DNA from: Planctomycetota bacterium
GTDB lineage: Bacteria > Planctomycetota > SZUA-567 > JAFGGJ01
Assembly (NCBI GenBank): GCA_016930595.1
Contig: JAFGGJ010000002.1
Location: 50,325-114,324, forward strand
Direction of reading: 5' to 3'
Length of the DNA stretch: 64,000 nt
The position numbers and the translations under genes were made by a program. The notes beneath the pieces are model-generated. The model was not told where the DNA came from. It ran no database searches and worked only from the letters and a program-made list of their open reading frames with translations. Position 1 is the stretch's first letter. The number at the start of each line of letters is the position of its first letter. Of this stretch, positions 19,513-29,253 are shown in pieces.

Positions 19513-19596
19513 TGCCAGCTCCACCGGCCGCTCCTTCCTGTATCTCTTGACACTGTTCCACTCCGCCAATACCATGTTTTTCGGGAGGTGCTTGCT

Positions 19597-22500
19597 TTGG
19601 CGCGGGATTGCCCTCATTGCGGCGGGGAACTTCCGGGCCCTCCGGCTTCTCTTCCCGAATGCTGCCCTTTCTGCGGCGTTCCCCTCGCTTCACGCCCTTC
19701 TGATGAAACGATGTCCCTCGACCGCGCTGCTTCCGCGGCTTCCACGCTCGATGCCCCGGCCCGTTCCCGCCAGGCCCAAGAATTCCTCCGGACTTCCGTC
19801 GCGGGCCACAGGATTCTCGGTGAACTTGGACGCGGCGGCATGGGCCTTGTCTTCCTCGCGCACGAACCCGGTCTCGAACGGCCCGTGGCGCTCAAACTCG
19901 TTGATCCGGACCTCGCCGGTCCCCCCTCCCCGGGCGATTCCTCCGCTTACCTCTTCCGCTTCACCGAAGAAGCCCGCATCACCGGCCGGCTCCAGCATCC
20001 CGGCATCGTCCCAGTCTACCGCATGGGTTCCGACGAGGACGGCCGCTGTTTCTACACGATGCGCCCCGTTACCGAAGGCAGAACCCTCAAGCAGATACTC
20101 CGCGAACTTGCCGATGGAGGGCCCGCCGCAGCGGAACGCTGGTCCGTCCGCCGCCTCGTTGAAATACTCCGCTCCGTCTGCCTTACCGTCGCCTACGCGC
20201 ATCACTGCGGTGTCATTCACCGCGACCTCAAGCCCGCCAATATCGTCGTCGGCGATTATGGCGAAGTCCTCGTCATCGACTGGGGGCTCGCCAGGCCGTG
20301 CAATGCTCCTTCCACGGCGGAAGCCGACACTCTTTCTGCATCCGCAGCCGGCGTCCCATCTTCCGATCGCATCGGCGTCGTCTCGAAACGCGGCGATTTC
20401 CAGCTCACGCTCGACGGCGAGATCGTCGGCACCCCCGCCTACATGTCTCCCGAACAGTCCCGCGGCGACCTCGGCGCCGTCTCCACGGCTTCTGACGTCT
20501 ATGCCCTCGGCGCCATCCTCTATGAAATGCTTGCCCTCTCTCCGCCTTTCATCGCCGACAATCTCGCGGATCTCCTTGCCGCCGTCGCCTCCGGCGACAT
20601 TCAGCCGCCTTCCGAGCGTTCCCCATGGCGTGATATACCTGAAGACCTCGCAGCCGTTGCTCTCAAAGCCATGGCGAACGCACCCTCCGACCGTTTCGCG
20701 TCTGCGCGCCTCATGGCCGATACCCTGGGCAATTGGCTCGACGGCGTCAGCCGCTGGAGAATCGCCGAAAGAATCGACCTCTCCTCCCCTGCCGCCGCTT
20801 CCTGCTTCATCAGCCTCGGCAGCTCCCGCCGCCGCTTCGCCGTCAGGGACGGCGTCGTCTGCCTGAACAGCGGCGAAATCACCCTCATCTATGACAGGCG
20901 TTTCTCCGGCTGGATGCGCATGTCCTGCACCGCCTGGTGTGAAGGCAGGCGGGCCACGGAATTGTCCCTTGTCCTCTGTGCCGCCTCTCCGGACCGCATC
21001 CGCCACGCGGGGGAAGACGGTTACTGTCTCCAGTTCGGCGGCAAGGATCTCACCTGCCTCAACTTCGCACGCCATCAGCAGGATGTGCTCCATATCCCGG
21101 ACGTCTGCCCCAGGCCCGGCAGGAAATACTCCCTAATGGCGCAGGTCCTTGACGGCGAAGTTTCTTTCCATGTCAACGGCGAAGAAATTGCCTGCTGGCG
21201 CGACCCTTCCCCCCTCTTTGGCGGCTACGTGGGCTTCTACGGTTTCGGCAGCGGCGCCCGTTTCAGCGACGTTGTCGTCCAGACGCTCGGCAAACCCACC
21301 CTCGTTTCCGTCCTCGAAACACCCGATGCCTATTTCAGCGACGGCCTCTTTTCCAGGGCGCTCGACATGTATTCCGAAATCAGCCGCTCTCATCCCCGCA
21401 GGATCGAAGGCCTGCGCGCCGCCTACAAGGCCGCTCTCTGCATGATGATGCTCGACGACGTCTCCGGTGCCGTCGCCGCCTTCCGCAGGATGCAGCAGAA
21501 ACCCGCTTCCGTTCCCCTTGGCGTGCTCGGCCACGTCCAGCTCCTTGAACGCGTCCATGACGAAGCCGCGGCCTGCGACTTCCTCCTCTCGTGGGCGCGC
21601 GGCGTTGAAAATCCTTCGCCGGCCTGGGCCGAAGTCGCCGTTTTTGCCTTCGACCGGGCCAGGGCGCATGTCTCGCGCCCCGATGAATCCTCCTCGTCTC
21701 CTTTCTTCGACACTTGGTTCGAATCCGCCCTCAGGCTCGTACGTGATCGCGATGAACTTGCCGTACGCGCAAGTCCGCGGTATTTCAACCGCCTCCTTTC
21801 CCGTTGGATCCGGCACCGCGTCGTCGCCTTCGACCCCTCCCGGGCCGAATCTACCGGCGGCGCGCCGTCCATTGCCGAGCTCAAGGCGCTTTTCTTCTGG
21901 CCGTCTTTCGACGTCCGCCCCGGTATGTTTCTGGAATCGGCCGACGCCTTCCTCCGTCTCGGTCGCCCGGATGCCGCACGTCTCATTTTCAACGCCGTTT
22001 TCTCCTGGTACCCGGACAGGGCGGATCTGCGTTTTTCTGCCCTGAGCGGCATAGGCCGCTCCTTCGTCGGCACCCTGCACCTTGACACTGGAATAAGCTT
22101 CTTCGAAAAAGCCGCTGAAGTCGACTCAGCTCCTCCCGGCAACGTCTTGACCGCTCTGGATTACTGTGCCGCCGCCTGCTCTTGTGCCGGCCGGTATGAT
22201 AAAGCCCTCTCCTGTTACCGCAGGATCGTCGCAAAACGGCCCTGGGCCAGGGCGGCTTCCCGCAAAGCACTTCTCTCGATCGGTGACGTCCTCATGGCCG
22301 ACGGCGATTACTCCGCCGCCTTCGAGTGGTTCGTGTCCGTTCCGGAACTTGCCAGGCACCACAAGACCGCTTCTGCCGCCGCGCATTCCGGAGCCGGGCT
22401 GGCCCTCATCATGATGGGTCGCCTTGATGATGCCAGGGACTGGTTCGAACGGCGCCTGTTCGACCGTTCGAGCCGAGGCGTCACGGAAACCGGCTGTGTC

Positions 22501-23208
22501 CGGGCCGCCGGGCTGCTTCGTTCCATCGGCCGCCACGCCGAAGCCCTCGAATACCTTGATGCCGTCCGCTCTGCAAAGTCGGCGCGTGGCGAATTGCGCA
22601 CTCTCCTGCTCGCCGAAACCGCCGAAACTCTCAGCCGCATGGGCCGTCATGAAGATGCTGCCTCCGCCCTCGAAGACTGCCGGCACGGCGCCGCTTCCGT
22701 CCGCATTTCTTTTTCCCTTCACATCGCTTCCGCCCACCTGCTGCGCCGCAGCGGACGCCTTGCCGAAGCCCTCGATGGTTATGCCTCACTTGCCTCTTCG
22801 GCGCACGTCTCCGCGGCGCGGGAAGCCGCCGCCTGGGTCGGACTCATCGAACTGAAAAACGATCCGGCCTGCCTCCCGGTGCTTTCAGACCGCTTTCTCG
22901 GCGTGGCCCTGGCTGAACTGGATGATCTGGAAAACAACGCCTGGGCCGCGAACTGGTGGGCGCTCGCCATGATGGGCTTCCCCGGCGGCGCGGCGATGGA
23001 CTTCCCAGCGGAAGCGTTCCACGGGCGTGCCGTGTCGGGCTGGGTCTCCGGCGGCGAAGGTTCGTGGGCGGCCGACGAAAGCGGCGTTCCCATTACGCCG
23101 GCGGAAGCGCTCCGCAGGACTCCACTGCTGCATCGGGACCGCTTCCGCGAAATGCTCCGCTTCCGCGCCTCTTTCGACCCTGCTTGGACGAAATTCGCCT
23201 CGCCATAA
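19597..23208 (+). CDS. Ser/Thr protein kinase with N-terminal double zinc ribbon, LamG-like domain and TPR repeats
   Basis: LGRGGMGLVFLAHE, VALKLV, VIHRDLKPANIVV, DWGLA, GTPAYMSPEQ; CPHCGG...CPFCG; TPR-like C-terminus; TTG start with GGGAGG RBS. Confidence 0.85.
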   Translation: MARDCPHCGGELPGPPASLPECCPFCGVPLASRPSDETMSLDRAASAASTLDAPARSRQAQEFLRTSVAGHRILGELGRGGMGLVFLAHEPGLERPVALKLVDPDLAGPPSPGDSSAYLFRFTEEARITGRLQHPGIVPVYRMGSDEDGRCFYTMRPVTEGRTLKQILRELADGGPAAAERWSVRRLVEILRSVCLTVAYAHHCGVIHRDLKPANIVVGDYGEVLVIDWGLARPCNAPSTAEADTLSASAAGVPSSDRIGVVSKRGDFQLTLDGEIVGTPAYMSPEQSRGDLGAVSTASDVYALGAILYEMLALSPPFIADNLADLLAAVASGDIQPPSERSPWRDIPEDLAAVALKAMANAPSDRFASARLMADTLGNWLDGVSRWRIAERIDLSSPAAASCFISLGSSRRRFAVRDGVVCLNSGEITLIYDRRFSGWMRMSCTAWCEGRRATELSLVLCAASPDRIRHAGEDGYCLQFGGKDLTCLNFARHQQDVLHIPDVCPRPGRKYSLMAQVLDGEVSFHVNGEEIACWRDPSPLFGGYVGFYGFGSGARFSDVVVQTLGKPTLVSVLETPDAYFSDGLFSRALDMYSEISRSHPRRIEGLRAAYKAALCMMMLDDVSGAVAAFRRMQQKPASVPLGVLGHVQLLERVHDEAAACDFLLSWARGVENPSPAWAEVAVFAFDRARAHVSRPDESSSSPFFDTWFESALRLVRDRDELAVRASPRYFNRLLSRWIRHRVVAFDPSRAESTGGAPSIAELKALFFWPSFDVRPGMFLESADAFLRLGRPDAARLIFNAVFSWYPDRADLRFSALSGIGRSFVGTLHLDTGISFFEKAAEVDSAPPGNVLTALDYCAAACSCAGRYDKALSCYRRIVAKRPWARAASRKALLSIGDVLMADGDYSAAFEWFVSVPELARHHKTASAAAHSGAGLALIMMGRLDDARDWFERRLFDRSSRGVTETGCVRAAGLLRSIGRHAEALEYLDAVRSAKSARGELRTLLLAETAETLSRMGRHEDAASALEDCRHGAASVRISFSLHIASAHLLRRSGRLAEALDGYASLASSAHVSAAREAAAWVGLIELKNDPACLPVLSDRFLGVALAELDDLENNAWAANWWALAMMGFPGGAAMDFPAEAFHGRAVSGWVSGGEGSWAADESGVPITPAEALRRTPLLHRDRFREMLRFRASFDPAWTKFASP

Positions 23209-23648
23209 CCTTCCTGCTTCCCGCCTCCACCCACCCCAATCGCCTGTGGCGCGCGTGCCTCCGGCAAGGAAGCGCATTCTTCGCGCAGGCACGGGGTGAG
23301 TGGGCGTTGGGAGCGGAGCGACCAAGCCCGAGCCGTGGGCTCTTGCATGGGTACAGTGCGTCTTACATACAGGCCGCAGGCGCAGGGGTGGGTGGGGCCC
23401 CCGCCCCCGGGGATCCCGGACCGCCATGGCGTACTGTGCCATGCGCGGCCGGCGATTAATGGAGTCTTGAGGGAATCGGAGGCGCAAACGGTGCTTTTCC
23501 TCTTGCGCCGTTATCGCGCCGAATGACCGGTGTTTTTTTGTGTTTTGCCTGGACTTGGCGTCCGCGTGGATTAATATATGTAAATCGGGGTAAAATATGA
23601 GAACCGGGGGAAGCGGAAAGCGTCTAATAGGAAAGACGGGAGGATGCT

Positions 23649-25130
23649 ATGGCGAACGTGAAGGCTTTTGCGATGCTGGCTGCGGCGCTTGTTCTGGCCG
23701 GCTGTCTCGAAACAGACGACCTTAACCGGCGCGTGGGCCAGCTCGATCAGAAAGTCAGCGACCTGACGGTCAAGCTCGACAAGGCGCTCCAGGAACTGGA
23801 AGCTGCCAGGGTGCAGTTGAAAGTCGCGGAAGCGGGCCAGGCGGCGCGGGAATCGCAGATCGAAGAACTTGTCGCGGCAAACCGGAAACTGAAAGAAAGG
23901 ACCGACGAACTCGAAGCCAAGGTCAACGCCGTCAAGGCGGGGGAATTCGTCCCACAGTACAGCTCCAAGCCCCTGGTGAAACTCCTCGGCCATTCCGACT
24001 CCCAGGTAAGCAGCCAGGCTATGCAGATACTCAAGAAGCTCGCCGACCCCGAATCCATAGACGACATAATCGCCATTGCGGAAAGCCGCGCCACCGCAAC
24101 GACGCGCGCCAACGCGGTTCTGTCCCTGGCGGGCTTCAAGGATAAGCGGGTGGAAGCGCTCCTCGTCAAAATGATGCAGGATCCCGACAGTAACGTCAGG
24201 CGTGCGGTGTACCAGGCGTGCGGCGAAGTGGGCATGGAAGGATTGCTGGACCCGCTCCTGAAAGCGCTGGACGCGGAACTCGCGGCACCCGTCACACACG
24301 GGTCTTACAACTACGAACTGCGCTATCTCGTGGAAGCCGTCGGCAAGTTCAGCGATATCAAGGCCGGGAAAAAACTCCTCGCTCTGGCGGCAAGCCCTGA
24401 CAGGCACCTCCGCCAGTACGTTTCGCAGGCATTATACCGTTACAGCAACCCCGAACTGGTGCCCGACGTGGTCGAATTCCTCAAGAAAACCGCAGTGGAT
24501 ACAACGGACAGCGAAGCGTATTCGCTCGTCCAGATGATTGTGCAGATGCTGCAGAGGATGAGGGATCCGCGGGGTACGGAAGCCATAATGTTCCTCCTGG
24601 GCAGCAAGGATTCCAGGATTCGCCAGACGGCCGCTTCCGCTCTCAGGGGAATGGCGGCCGCTGAACACGTGCCCGCCCTGGCCGGAATGCTCGAATCCCG
24701 CCAGGCGCCGAATGGACAGCCCCTGGCGTCGGCTGAGCTCCGGTCCGTGGTTGGCGTCGTGAGTTCGCTGGGCGACGGCAGGGCCGCCAAGGCCCTTCTC
24801 TCCCTGGTCGGCGACAATGACATGTCGCTGGCGTATTCCGCAGCGACTGCCATGATGCAGTGCCGTGATCCCAGGCTCACCGAAGAAATGGTCAAAGCCT
24901 GGGAAAAGTGCCGCGAAGGCTCCCCCAAGCAGTACCTGAAAAGAGTGCTCATGTCGGGCAACTTCCCCGTCGAATGGGTGGAGCATGACAATGCATTCGT
25001 TATAGACACCGAAAGGCTCAAGCTGATAAAGGAAGGAAAGGATCCCGGCACGCCGGTGCCGCCGGTCAGGCTGCCCGGCGTCAGCCCCGGCATCAGGAAC
25101 GGGTTCACGCCCACGGAAAACCAGTTCTAG
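23649..25130 (+). CDS. Lipoprotein with coiled coil and HEAT-type repeats
   Basis: Lipobox LVLAGC; Lpp-like coiled coil LNRRVGQLDQKVSDLTVKLDKALQELEA; HEAT-like repeats. Confidence 0.75.
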   Translation: MANVKAFAMLAAALVLAGCLETDDLNRRVGQLDQKVSDLTVKLDKALQELEAARVQLKVAEAGQAARESQIEELVAANRKLKERTDELEAKVNAVKAGEFVPQYSSKPLVKLLGHSDSQVSSQAMQILKKLADPESIDDIIAIAESRATATTRANAVLSLAGFKDKRVEALLVKMMQDPDSNVRRAVYQACGEVGMEGLLDPLLKALDAELAAPVTHGSYNYELRYLVEAVGKFSDIKAGKKLLALAASPDRHLRQYVSQALYRYSNPELVPDVVEFLKKTAVDTTDSEAYSLVQMIVQMLQRMRDPRGTEAIMFLLGSKDSRIRQTAASALRGMAAAEHVPALAGMLESRQAPNGQPLASAELRSVVGVVSSLGDGRAAKALLSLVGDNDMSLAYSAATAMMQCRDPRLTEEMVKAWEKCREGSPKQYLKRVLMSGNFPVEWVEHDNAFVIDTERLKLIKEGKDPGTPVPPVRLPGVSPGIRNGFTPTENQF

Positions 25131-25169
25131 GACCGGGCCCGCAGGCGGCTGCTCCAGAGTGCGGCCGGG

Positions 25170-26435
25170 TCAGGTCCTGAGCTGGCCGGAGCCGCGCGCT
25201 ATCCACTTGTAGATGGTGAGTTCCTCCAGGCCCATCGGGCCACGGGCGTGTATGCGGTCAGTCGAAATGCCGATTTCCGCCCCCAGCCCGAATTCGAACC
25301 CGTCGCTGAAACGCGTCGACGCGTTGTGGAAGACGCAGGCCGAATCTACGCCGGCGATGAAGCGCTCCGCCGCGGCTTTGTCGCTTGTCACGATCGCATC
25401 GGTGTGGCCGGAACCGTGGGTGTTGATGAAGCGCACGGCGTCGTCAAGACTGTCAACGACGCCGACGGCGAGGATGAGGTCCAGGTATTCGGTCGCCCAG
25501 TCTTCGTCGGCGGCCGGGGAGGCGGGGATCTTGGCGCGTGAGAGGATATCAAGGGCGCGGGCGTCGGCGCGGATCTCGACGCCCGCGGCGGCCAGACGCT
25601 TTCCCGCACGCGGCAGGAAGGAACCGGCGGCGTCCGCGTGCACGAGCAGGTTTTCCATGGCGTTGCAGACGGCGGGCCGCTGGACCTTCGCGTTGAAGAC
25701 GATCTCGTCGGCCATGTCCGGGTCGGCGTCGGAATGGACGTAGACGTGGCAGACGCCTTCATAGTGCTTGATGACGGGGATGGTGCTTTCTTCGACGACG
25801 CGCCTGATGAGCCCCTTGCCGCCGCGCGGCACGACGAGGTCAACGAAGCGGTTGAGCGTGAGGAGGCGGCCGACGACGGCGCGGTCGGAAACGGGGACCA
25901 CGGTGACGGCGCCGGCCGGGAGGCCGGCGGACGCGAGGGCGGTGGACATGATTTCGCCGAGAGCGACGTTGGAATGAATCGCTTCGCTGCCGCCGCGCAG
26001 GATGGACGCGTTGCCGCTCTTGAGGCACAGGGAAGCGGCGTCAACGGTGACGTTGGGACGGCTTTCGAAGATGATGGCGATGACGCCGATGGGGACGCGC
26101 ACCCGAGTGACGACCAGGCCGTTGGGCCGGACGCTTTCGGAGAGCACGTCGCCGACGGGGTCGGGGAGCGACGCGACCTGTTCGACGCCCGCAGCCATTT
26201 TTTCAATGCGGGTTTCGTCGAGAGCGAGGCGGTCGAGCACGGCGGACGAGAGGCCCGCGGAACGGCCGGCGTCGAGGTCGACGGAATTGGCTTCGATGAT
26301 GCGGGAAGCGCCGGCGCGGAGGCCGTGAGCGACGGCGTCGAGGGCGGAGTTCTTCTGCGCGGTGGACGCCGTGGCGAGAACGCGGGAAGCTTCCCTTGCT
26401 GCCGCGGCGGCGGCGGAAACGTCGAAACCGGTCAT
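25170..26435 (-). CDS. proA: Glutamate-5-semialdehyde dehydrogenase
   Basis: VIAIIFESRPNVTVDAASLCLKSGNASILRGGSEA, VPRGGKGLIRRVVEESTIPVIKHYEGVCHVYV, LGAEIGISTDRIHARGPMGLEELT. Confidence 0.95.
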   Translation of the reverse strand: MTGFDVSAAAAAAREASRVLATASTAQKNSALDAVAHGLRAGASRIIEANSVDLDAGRSAGLSSAVLDRLALDETRIEKMAAGVEQVASLPDPVGDVLSESVRPNGLVVTRVRVPIGVIAIIFESRPNVTVDAASLCLKSGNASILRGGSEAIHSNVALGEIMSTALASAGLPAGAVTVVPVSDRAVVGRLLTLNRFVDLVVPRGGKGLIRRVVEESTIPVIKHYEGVCHVYVHSDADPDMADEIVFNAKVQRPAVCNAMENLLVHADAAGSFLPRAGKRLAAAGVEIRADARALDILSRAKIPASPAADEDWATEYLDLILAVGVVDSLDDAVRFINTHGSGHTDAIVTSDKAAAERFIAGVDSACVFHNASTRFSDGFEFGLGAEIGISTDRIHARGPMGLEELTIYKWIARGSGQLRT

Positions 26436-26581
26436 GGCGTATCTCCAGTAACGGAAACCGAGCATCTGCATTATACTGGAACGCCGCGGGGAAACACGCG
26501 AAGAGAAGCGGGGCCGCCGGGCGAATTGCGTTCGCGCGGCAATCGTGAATAATGTAGGGAAACCGAGACGGGAGGACCGAG

Positions 26582-27643
26582 TTGCTTAAGACGATCGAGT
26601 ACGCGGGAAATGTGCCGGCGGTGCGGATAATAGACCAGAGGAGACTGCCGGACGAACTGGTCTACCTGGATCTGAGGACGAAGGAGGAACTCTACGACGC
26701 GATCAAGACGCTCGCTGTCCGGGGCGCTCCGGCAATAGGGATAGCCGCGGGATACGGGCTGGCGCGTGAGGCGGCGGAAAGCGCCCGTTCCGGCGCCGGG
26801 GCGGACGAGGTGCGGAGGATACTGCGCGAGACGGGTGAATACCTGGCCCGCAGCAGGCCGACGGCGGTGAACCTCTTCCACGCGATAGACAGGATAACGG
26901 CGGCGGCCGAAAGGAGCACGGCGGGGAGCGGAGAGGAGCTTGCGGCGGAGGTTGCCACGGAAGCCGCAGCGATACATGAAGAGGACCTGGAGGCGTCACG
27001 GCGGATGGGGGAATACGGGGCGAATCTTATTGCGGACGGCGCTTCCTGCCTGACTCACTGCAACGCCGGCGGCCTTGCGACGGGAGGCCTCGGCACGGCG
27101 CTGGCAGTCTTCTACGCCGCCGCGGAACAGGGGAAGAAGGTGCGCGTGTACGCAGACGAGACAAGACCGCTGCTGCAGGGGGCCCGCCTGACGGCGTTCG
27201 AGCTGAAAGAAAACGGGATACCCGTCACGGTGATAACCGACAACATGGCGGGGTTCTTGATGAAGCAGGGGAAGGTGGACGCCGTGTTCGTCGGGGCGGA
27301 CCGGATAGCGGCGAACGGGGATGCCGCGAACAAGATCGGGACGTACGGCGTGGCAGTGCTGGCAAAACAGCACGGGGTGCCGTTCTACGTGGTGGCACCC
27401 ATCAGCACGTTCGACACGAAGCTGGGCAGCGGGGAGGAGATACCGATAGAAGAGCGGGCCGCCGACGAGGTAAAGGGATTCCGGGAAATGCGGTGGGCGC
27501 CGGAAGGGGTGGAAACCTGGAACCCCGCGTTCGACGTGACTCCGGCCCGCTTCATAACCGCCATAGTGACGGAAAAGGGTGTTCTGAAAGCTCCGTATGA
27601 AGCGGCGATAAGAAACGCCTGCGGTGACAGCGGCGGGAAGTGA
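26582..27643 (+). CDS. mtnA: S-methyl-5-thioribose-1-phosphate isomerase
   Basis: AVRGAPAIGIAAGYGLA, LTHCNAGGLATGGLGTAL, VYADETRPLLQGARLTAFEL, VGADRIAANGDAANKIGTY; TTG start after GGAGG. Confidence 0.95.
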   Translation: MLKTIEYAGNVPAVRIIDQRRLPDELVYLDLRTKEELYDAIKTLAVRGAPAIGIAAGYGLAREAAESARSGAGADEVRRILRETGEYLARSRPTAVNLFHAIDRITAAAERSTAGSGEELAAEVATEAAAIHEEDLEASRRMGEYGANLIADGASCLTHCNAGGLATGGLGTALAVFYAAAEQGKKVRVYADETRPLLQGARLTAFELKENGIPVTVITDNMAGFLMKQGKVDAVFVGADRIAANGDAANKIGTYGVAVLAKQHGVPFYVVAPISTFDTKLGSGEEIPIEERAADEVKGFREMRWAPEGVETWNPAFDVTPARFITAIVTEKGVLKAPYEAAIRNACGDSGGK

Positions 27644-27665
27644 ACTGGCGCTGATGTAATAAAAC

Positions 27666-27712
27666 GGGATAGGCCCCGGTTCTTTGGAACCGGGGGCCTG
27701 TCCCTATGTTTT
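27666..27712 (+). terminator. Intrinsic terminator (mtnA; possibly bidirectional between convergent genes)
   Basis: GGGATAGGCCCCGGTTC-TTTG-GAACCGGGGGCCTGTCCC followed by TATGTTTT. Confidence 0.8.
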
Positions 27713-27726
27713 CGAAGAGGTGAAAA

Positions 27727-28038
27727 TCAGGCAAAAAGCCGGTCGAGCATCATGCCGACGGGTTCGACGACCGGCATCTGCTCAATGGCACTCGACGCCC
27801 CCGACAGGGTGATTGCGAAGCCGATGATGTAGACGACGAAGCCGACTACCCAGATGAGGAAGGCTTTCTTGCAATCCTGCCAGTTCATGATGGCGAAAAC
27901 GAGGGCCACGATACCGACGAGAAGCGAGGCGATGCCCCAGCCTACGCTGGCCTTAAAGGCCTTGATGAGAATCATGATCCAGCCGACCAGCATGACGATG
28001 GCGCCGGCTATGATCAACAAACCGCCAACTGCTGTCAT
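27727..28038 (-). CDS. Small membrane protein with about 3 TM helices
   Basis: Hydrophobic segments MTAVGGLLIIAGAIVMLVGWIMIL, WGIASLLVGIVALVFAIM, FLIWVVGFVVYIIGFAI; RBS AGGAGAAG. Confidence 0.75.
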   Translation of the reverse strand: MTAVGGLLIIAGAIVMLVGWIMILIKAFKASVGWGIASLLVGIVALVFAIMNWQDCKKAFLIWVVGFVVYIIGFAITLSGASSAIEQMPVVEPVGMMLDRLFA

Positions 28039-28097
28039 AGGTCTTCTCCTTTCCCCAACGGGGGCAAAACATAAAGCAACACAACATGTAAGAAGCC

Positions 28098-28125
28098 ATT
28101 CTAACAGCGGCGGTTGTCCAGTCAA
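28098..28125 (-). promoter_or_regulatory. Sigma70-like promoter
   Basis: Minus strand TTGACT, 16-bp spacer, TAGAAT. Confidence 0.65.
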
Positions 28126-28221
28126 TGAATATGTCCGAAAAATGACAACCCTGATAAATGCCTAAATTTCGGCGGATAAAAGGACATGGCTCAAGGTGCA
28201 GCCCATGTGGAGGGGAACAGG

Positions 28222-29241
28222 CTAGCCAAAGGGGCGGGGAGGGGCGATTGCGAGGCGGGTGGTTTCTATTTCGTCCGCGGGGGAAACTTCGATAAAGCGC
28301 CAGACCTCTTCCGACGGAGGGCGGAAGGCGACCATGGGGACAAGGTCGTCCCTGCGGTGGCGGGAGTAGCGGGCGGTGATTTCAGCGGCCTTGTAGACGT
28401 GTTCTTCGCGGACGTCGCCGCGTATAAGGGTGTCCGGGCCGGTGTCTTCGGCGGTGCGGACGATGACGTCGCCGTCGCGGGCCAGGGCCATGATGCGCGA
28501 GTTGTCCTTTTCGTTGCGGCCGATGACGGCCTTGGTGTCATGGCCGAGCCTGAAGTGACGACCGCACTTGAGCAGTTCGATGTCGCTGGCGGCAGGGGAA
28601 TCGGAGTACTGGAGGAGTTCCTTGAAGCGGAGGGAGAAGCCAGGGTCGGTGAGGAGGCAGCCGCCGGCGGGACTGGTGAAGCCCGAAATACCGAATTCGG
28701 CGGCGAGGTCGAGCTGCGGCCTGCGCGTGCGCCCGCGGAAAGCCATGAGGAGAGAGCGGTCGACGAGCCCGGATTTTTCGGGCACGGTTTCGGGGAGGTG
28801 GGCGGCGGAGAGCGGGCGGAGGACGAGGCCTTCGACACCGGCATCGCGGTCGATGATGCTCACGGCGTCGGCCCGCTGGCTCATGGGCCGCTGGCCGATG
28901 ACTTCGCCGGTGACAATGAAGTCGCAGCGGTGTTCTTTCATGAGCCGGTGCGCGATACGGAGCTGGCAGATGCGGCAGTCGATGCATGGATTGAGATTCT
29001 TGCCGAAACCGTGGCGCGGGCTCCGGACGGATGCGAGGATGGAGGGTGTGAGGTCGTGGAAATGGAGTTCAACGCCGGCACAGCGGGCGACGTCGCAGGC
29101 CGGGTTGCCGCCGGTATAGGGCTGGAAGATGTGAGAAAAGTGGACGGCGAAGATATCGACGTTCTGGCGCTTCATGAGCGCCAGGGCAAGGGCGCTGTCG
29201 AGGCCGCCGGAAACAAGCGTAACAGCTCGGGACAAGGGCAC
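28222..29241 (-). CDS. PP-loop ATP pyrophosphatase, ThiI/MnmA-like tRNA thiolation family with NFACT-R-like C-terminus
   Basis: PP-loop VSGGLDSALAL; CIDCRICQ; GEVIGQRPMSQ; C-terminal GRNEKDNSRI...DTLIRGD. True start may be TTG at 29235. Confidence 0.75.
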   Translation of the reverse strand: MPLSRAVTLVSGGLDSALALALMKRQNVDIFAVHFSHIFQPYTGGNPACDVARCAGVELHFHDLTPSILASVRSPRHGFGKNLNPCIDCRICQLRIAHRLMKEHRCDFIVTGEVIGQRPMSQRADAVSIIDRDAGVEGLVLRPLSAAHLPETVPEKSGLVDRSLLMAFRGRTRRPQLDLAAEFGISGFTSPAGGCLLTDPGFSLRFKELLQYSDSPAASDIELLKCGRHFRLGHDTKAVIGRNEKDNSRIMALARDGDVIVRTAEDTGPDTLIRGDVREEHVYKAAEITARYSRHRRDDLVPMVAFRPPSEEVWRFIEVSPADEIETTRLAIAPPRPFG

Positions 29242-29253
29242 TCCTTTCGAACT

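Noticed and set aside
18641-20866. 741-aa plus-strand ORF in another frame
   Set aside because: Ser/Pro/Arg-rich, overlaps both the glycosidase-like and kinase genes; frame-shift shadow
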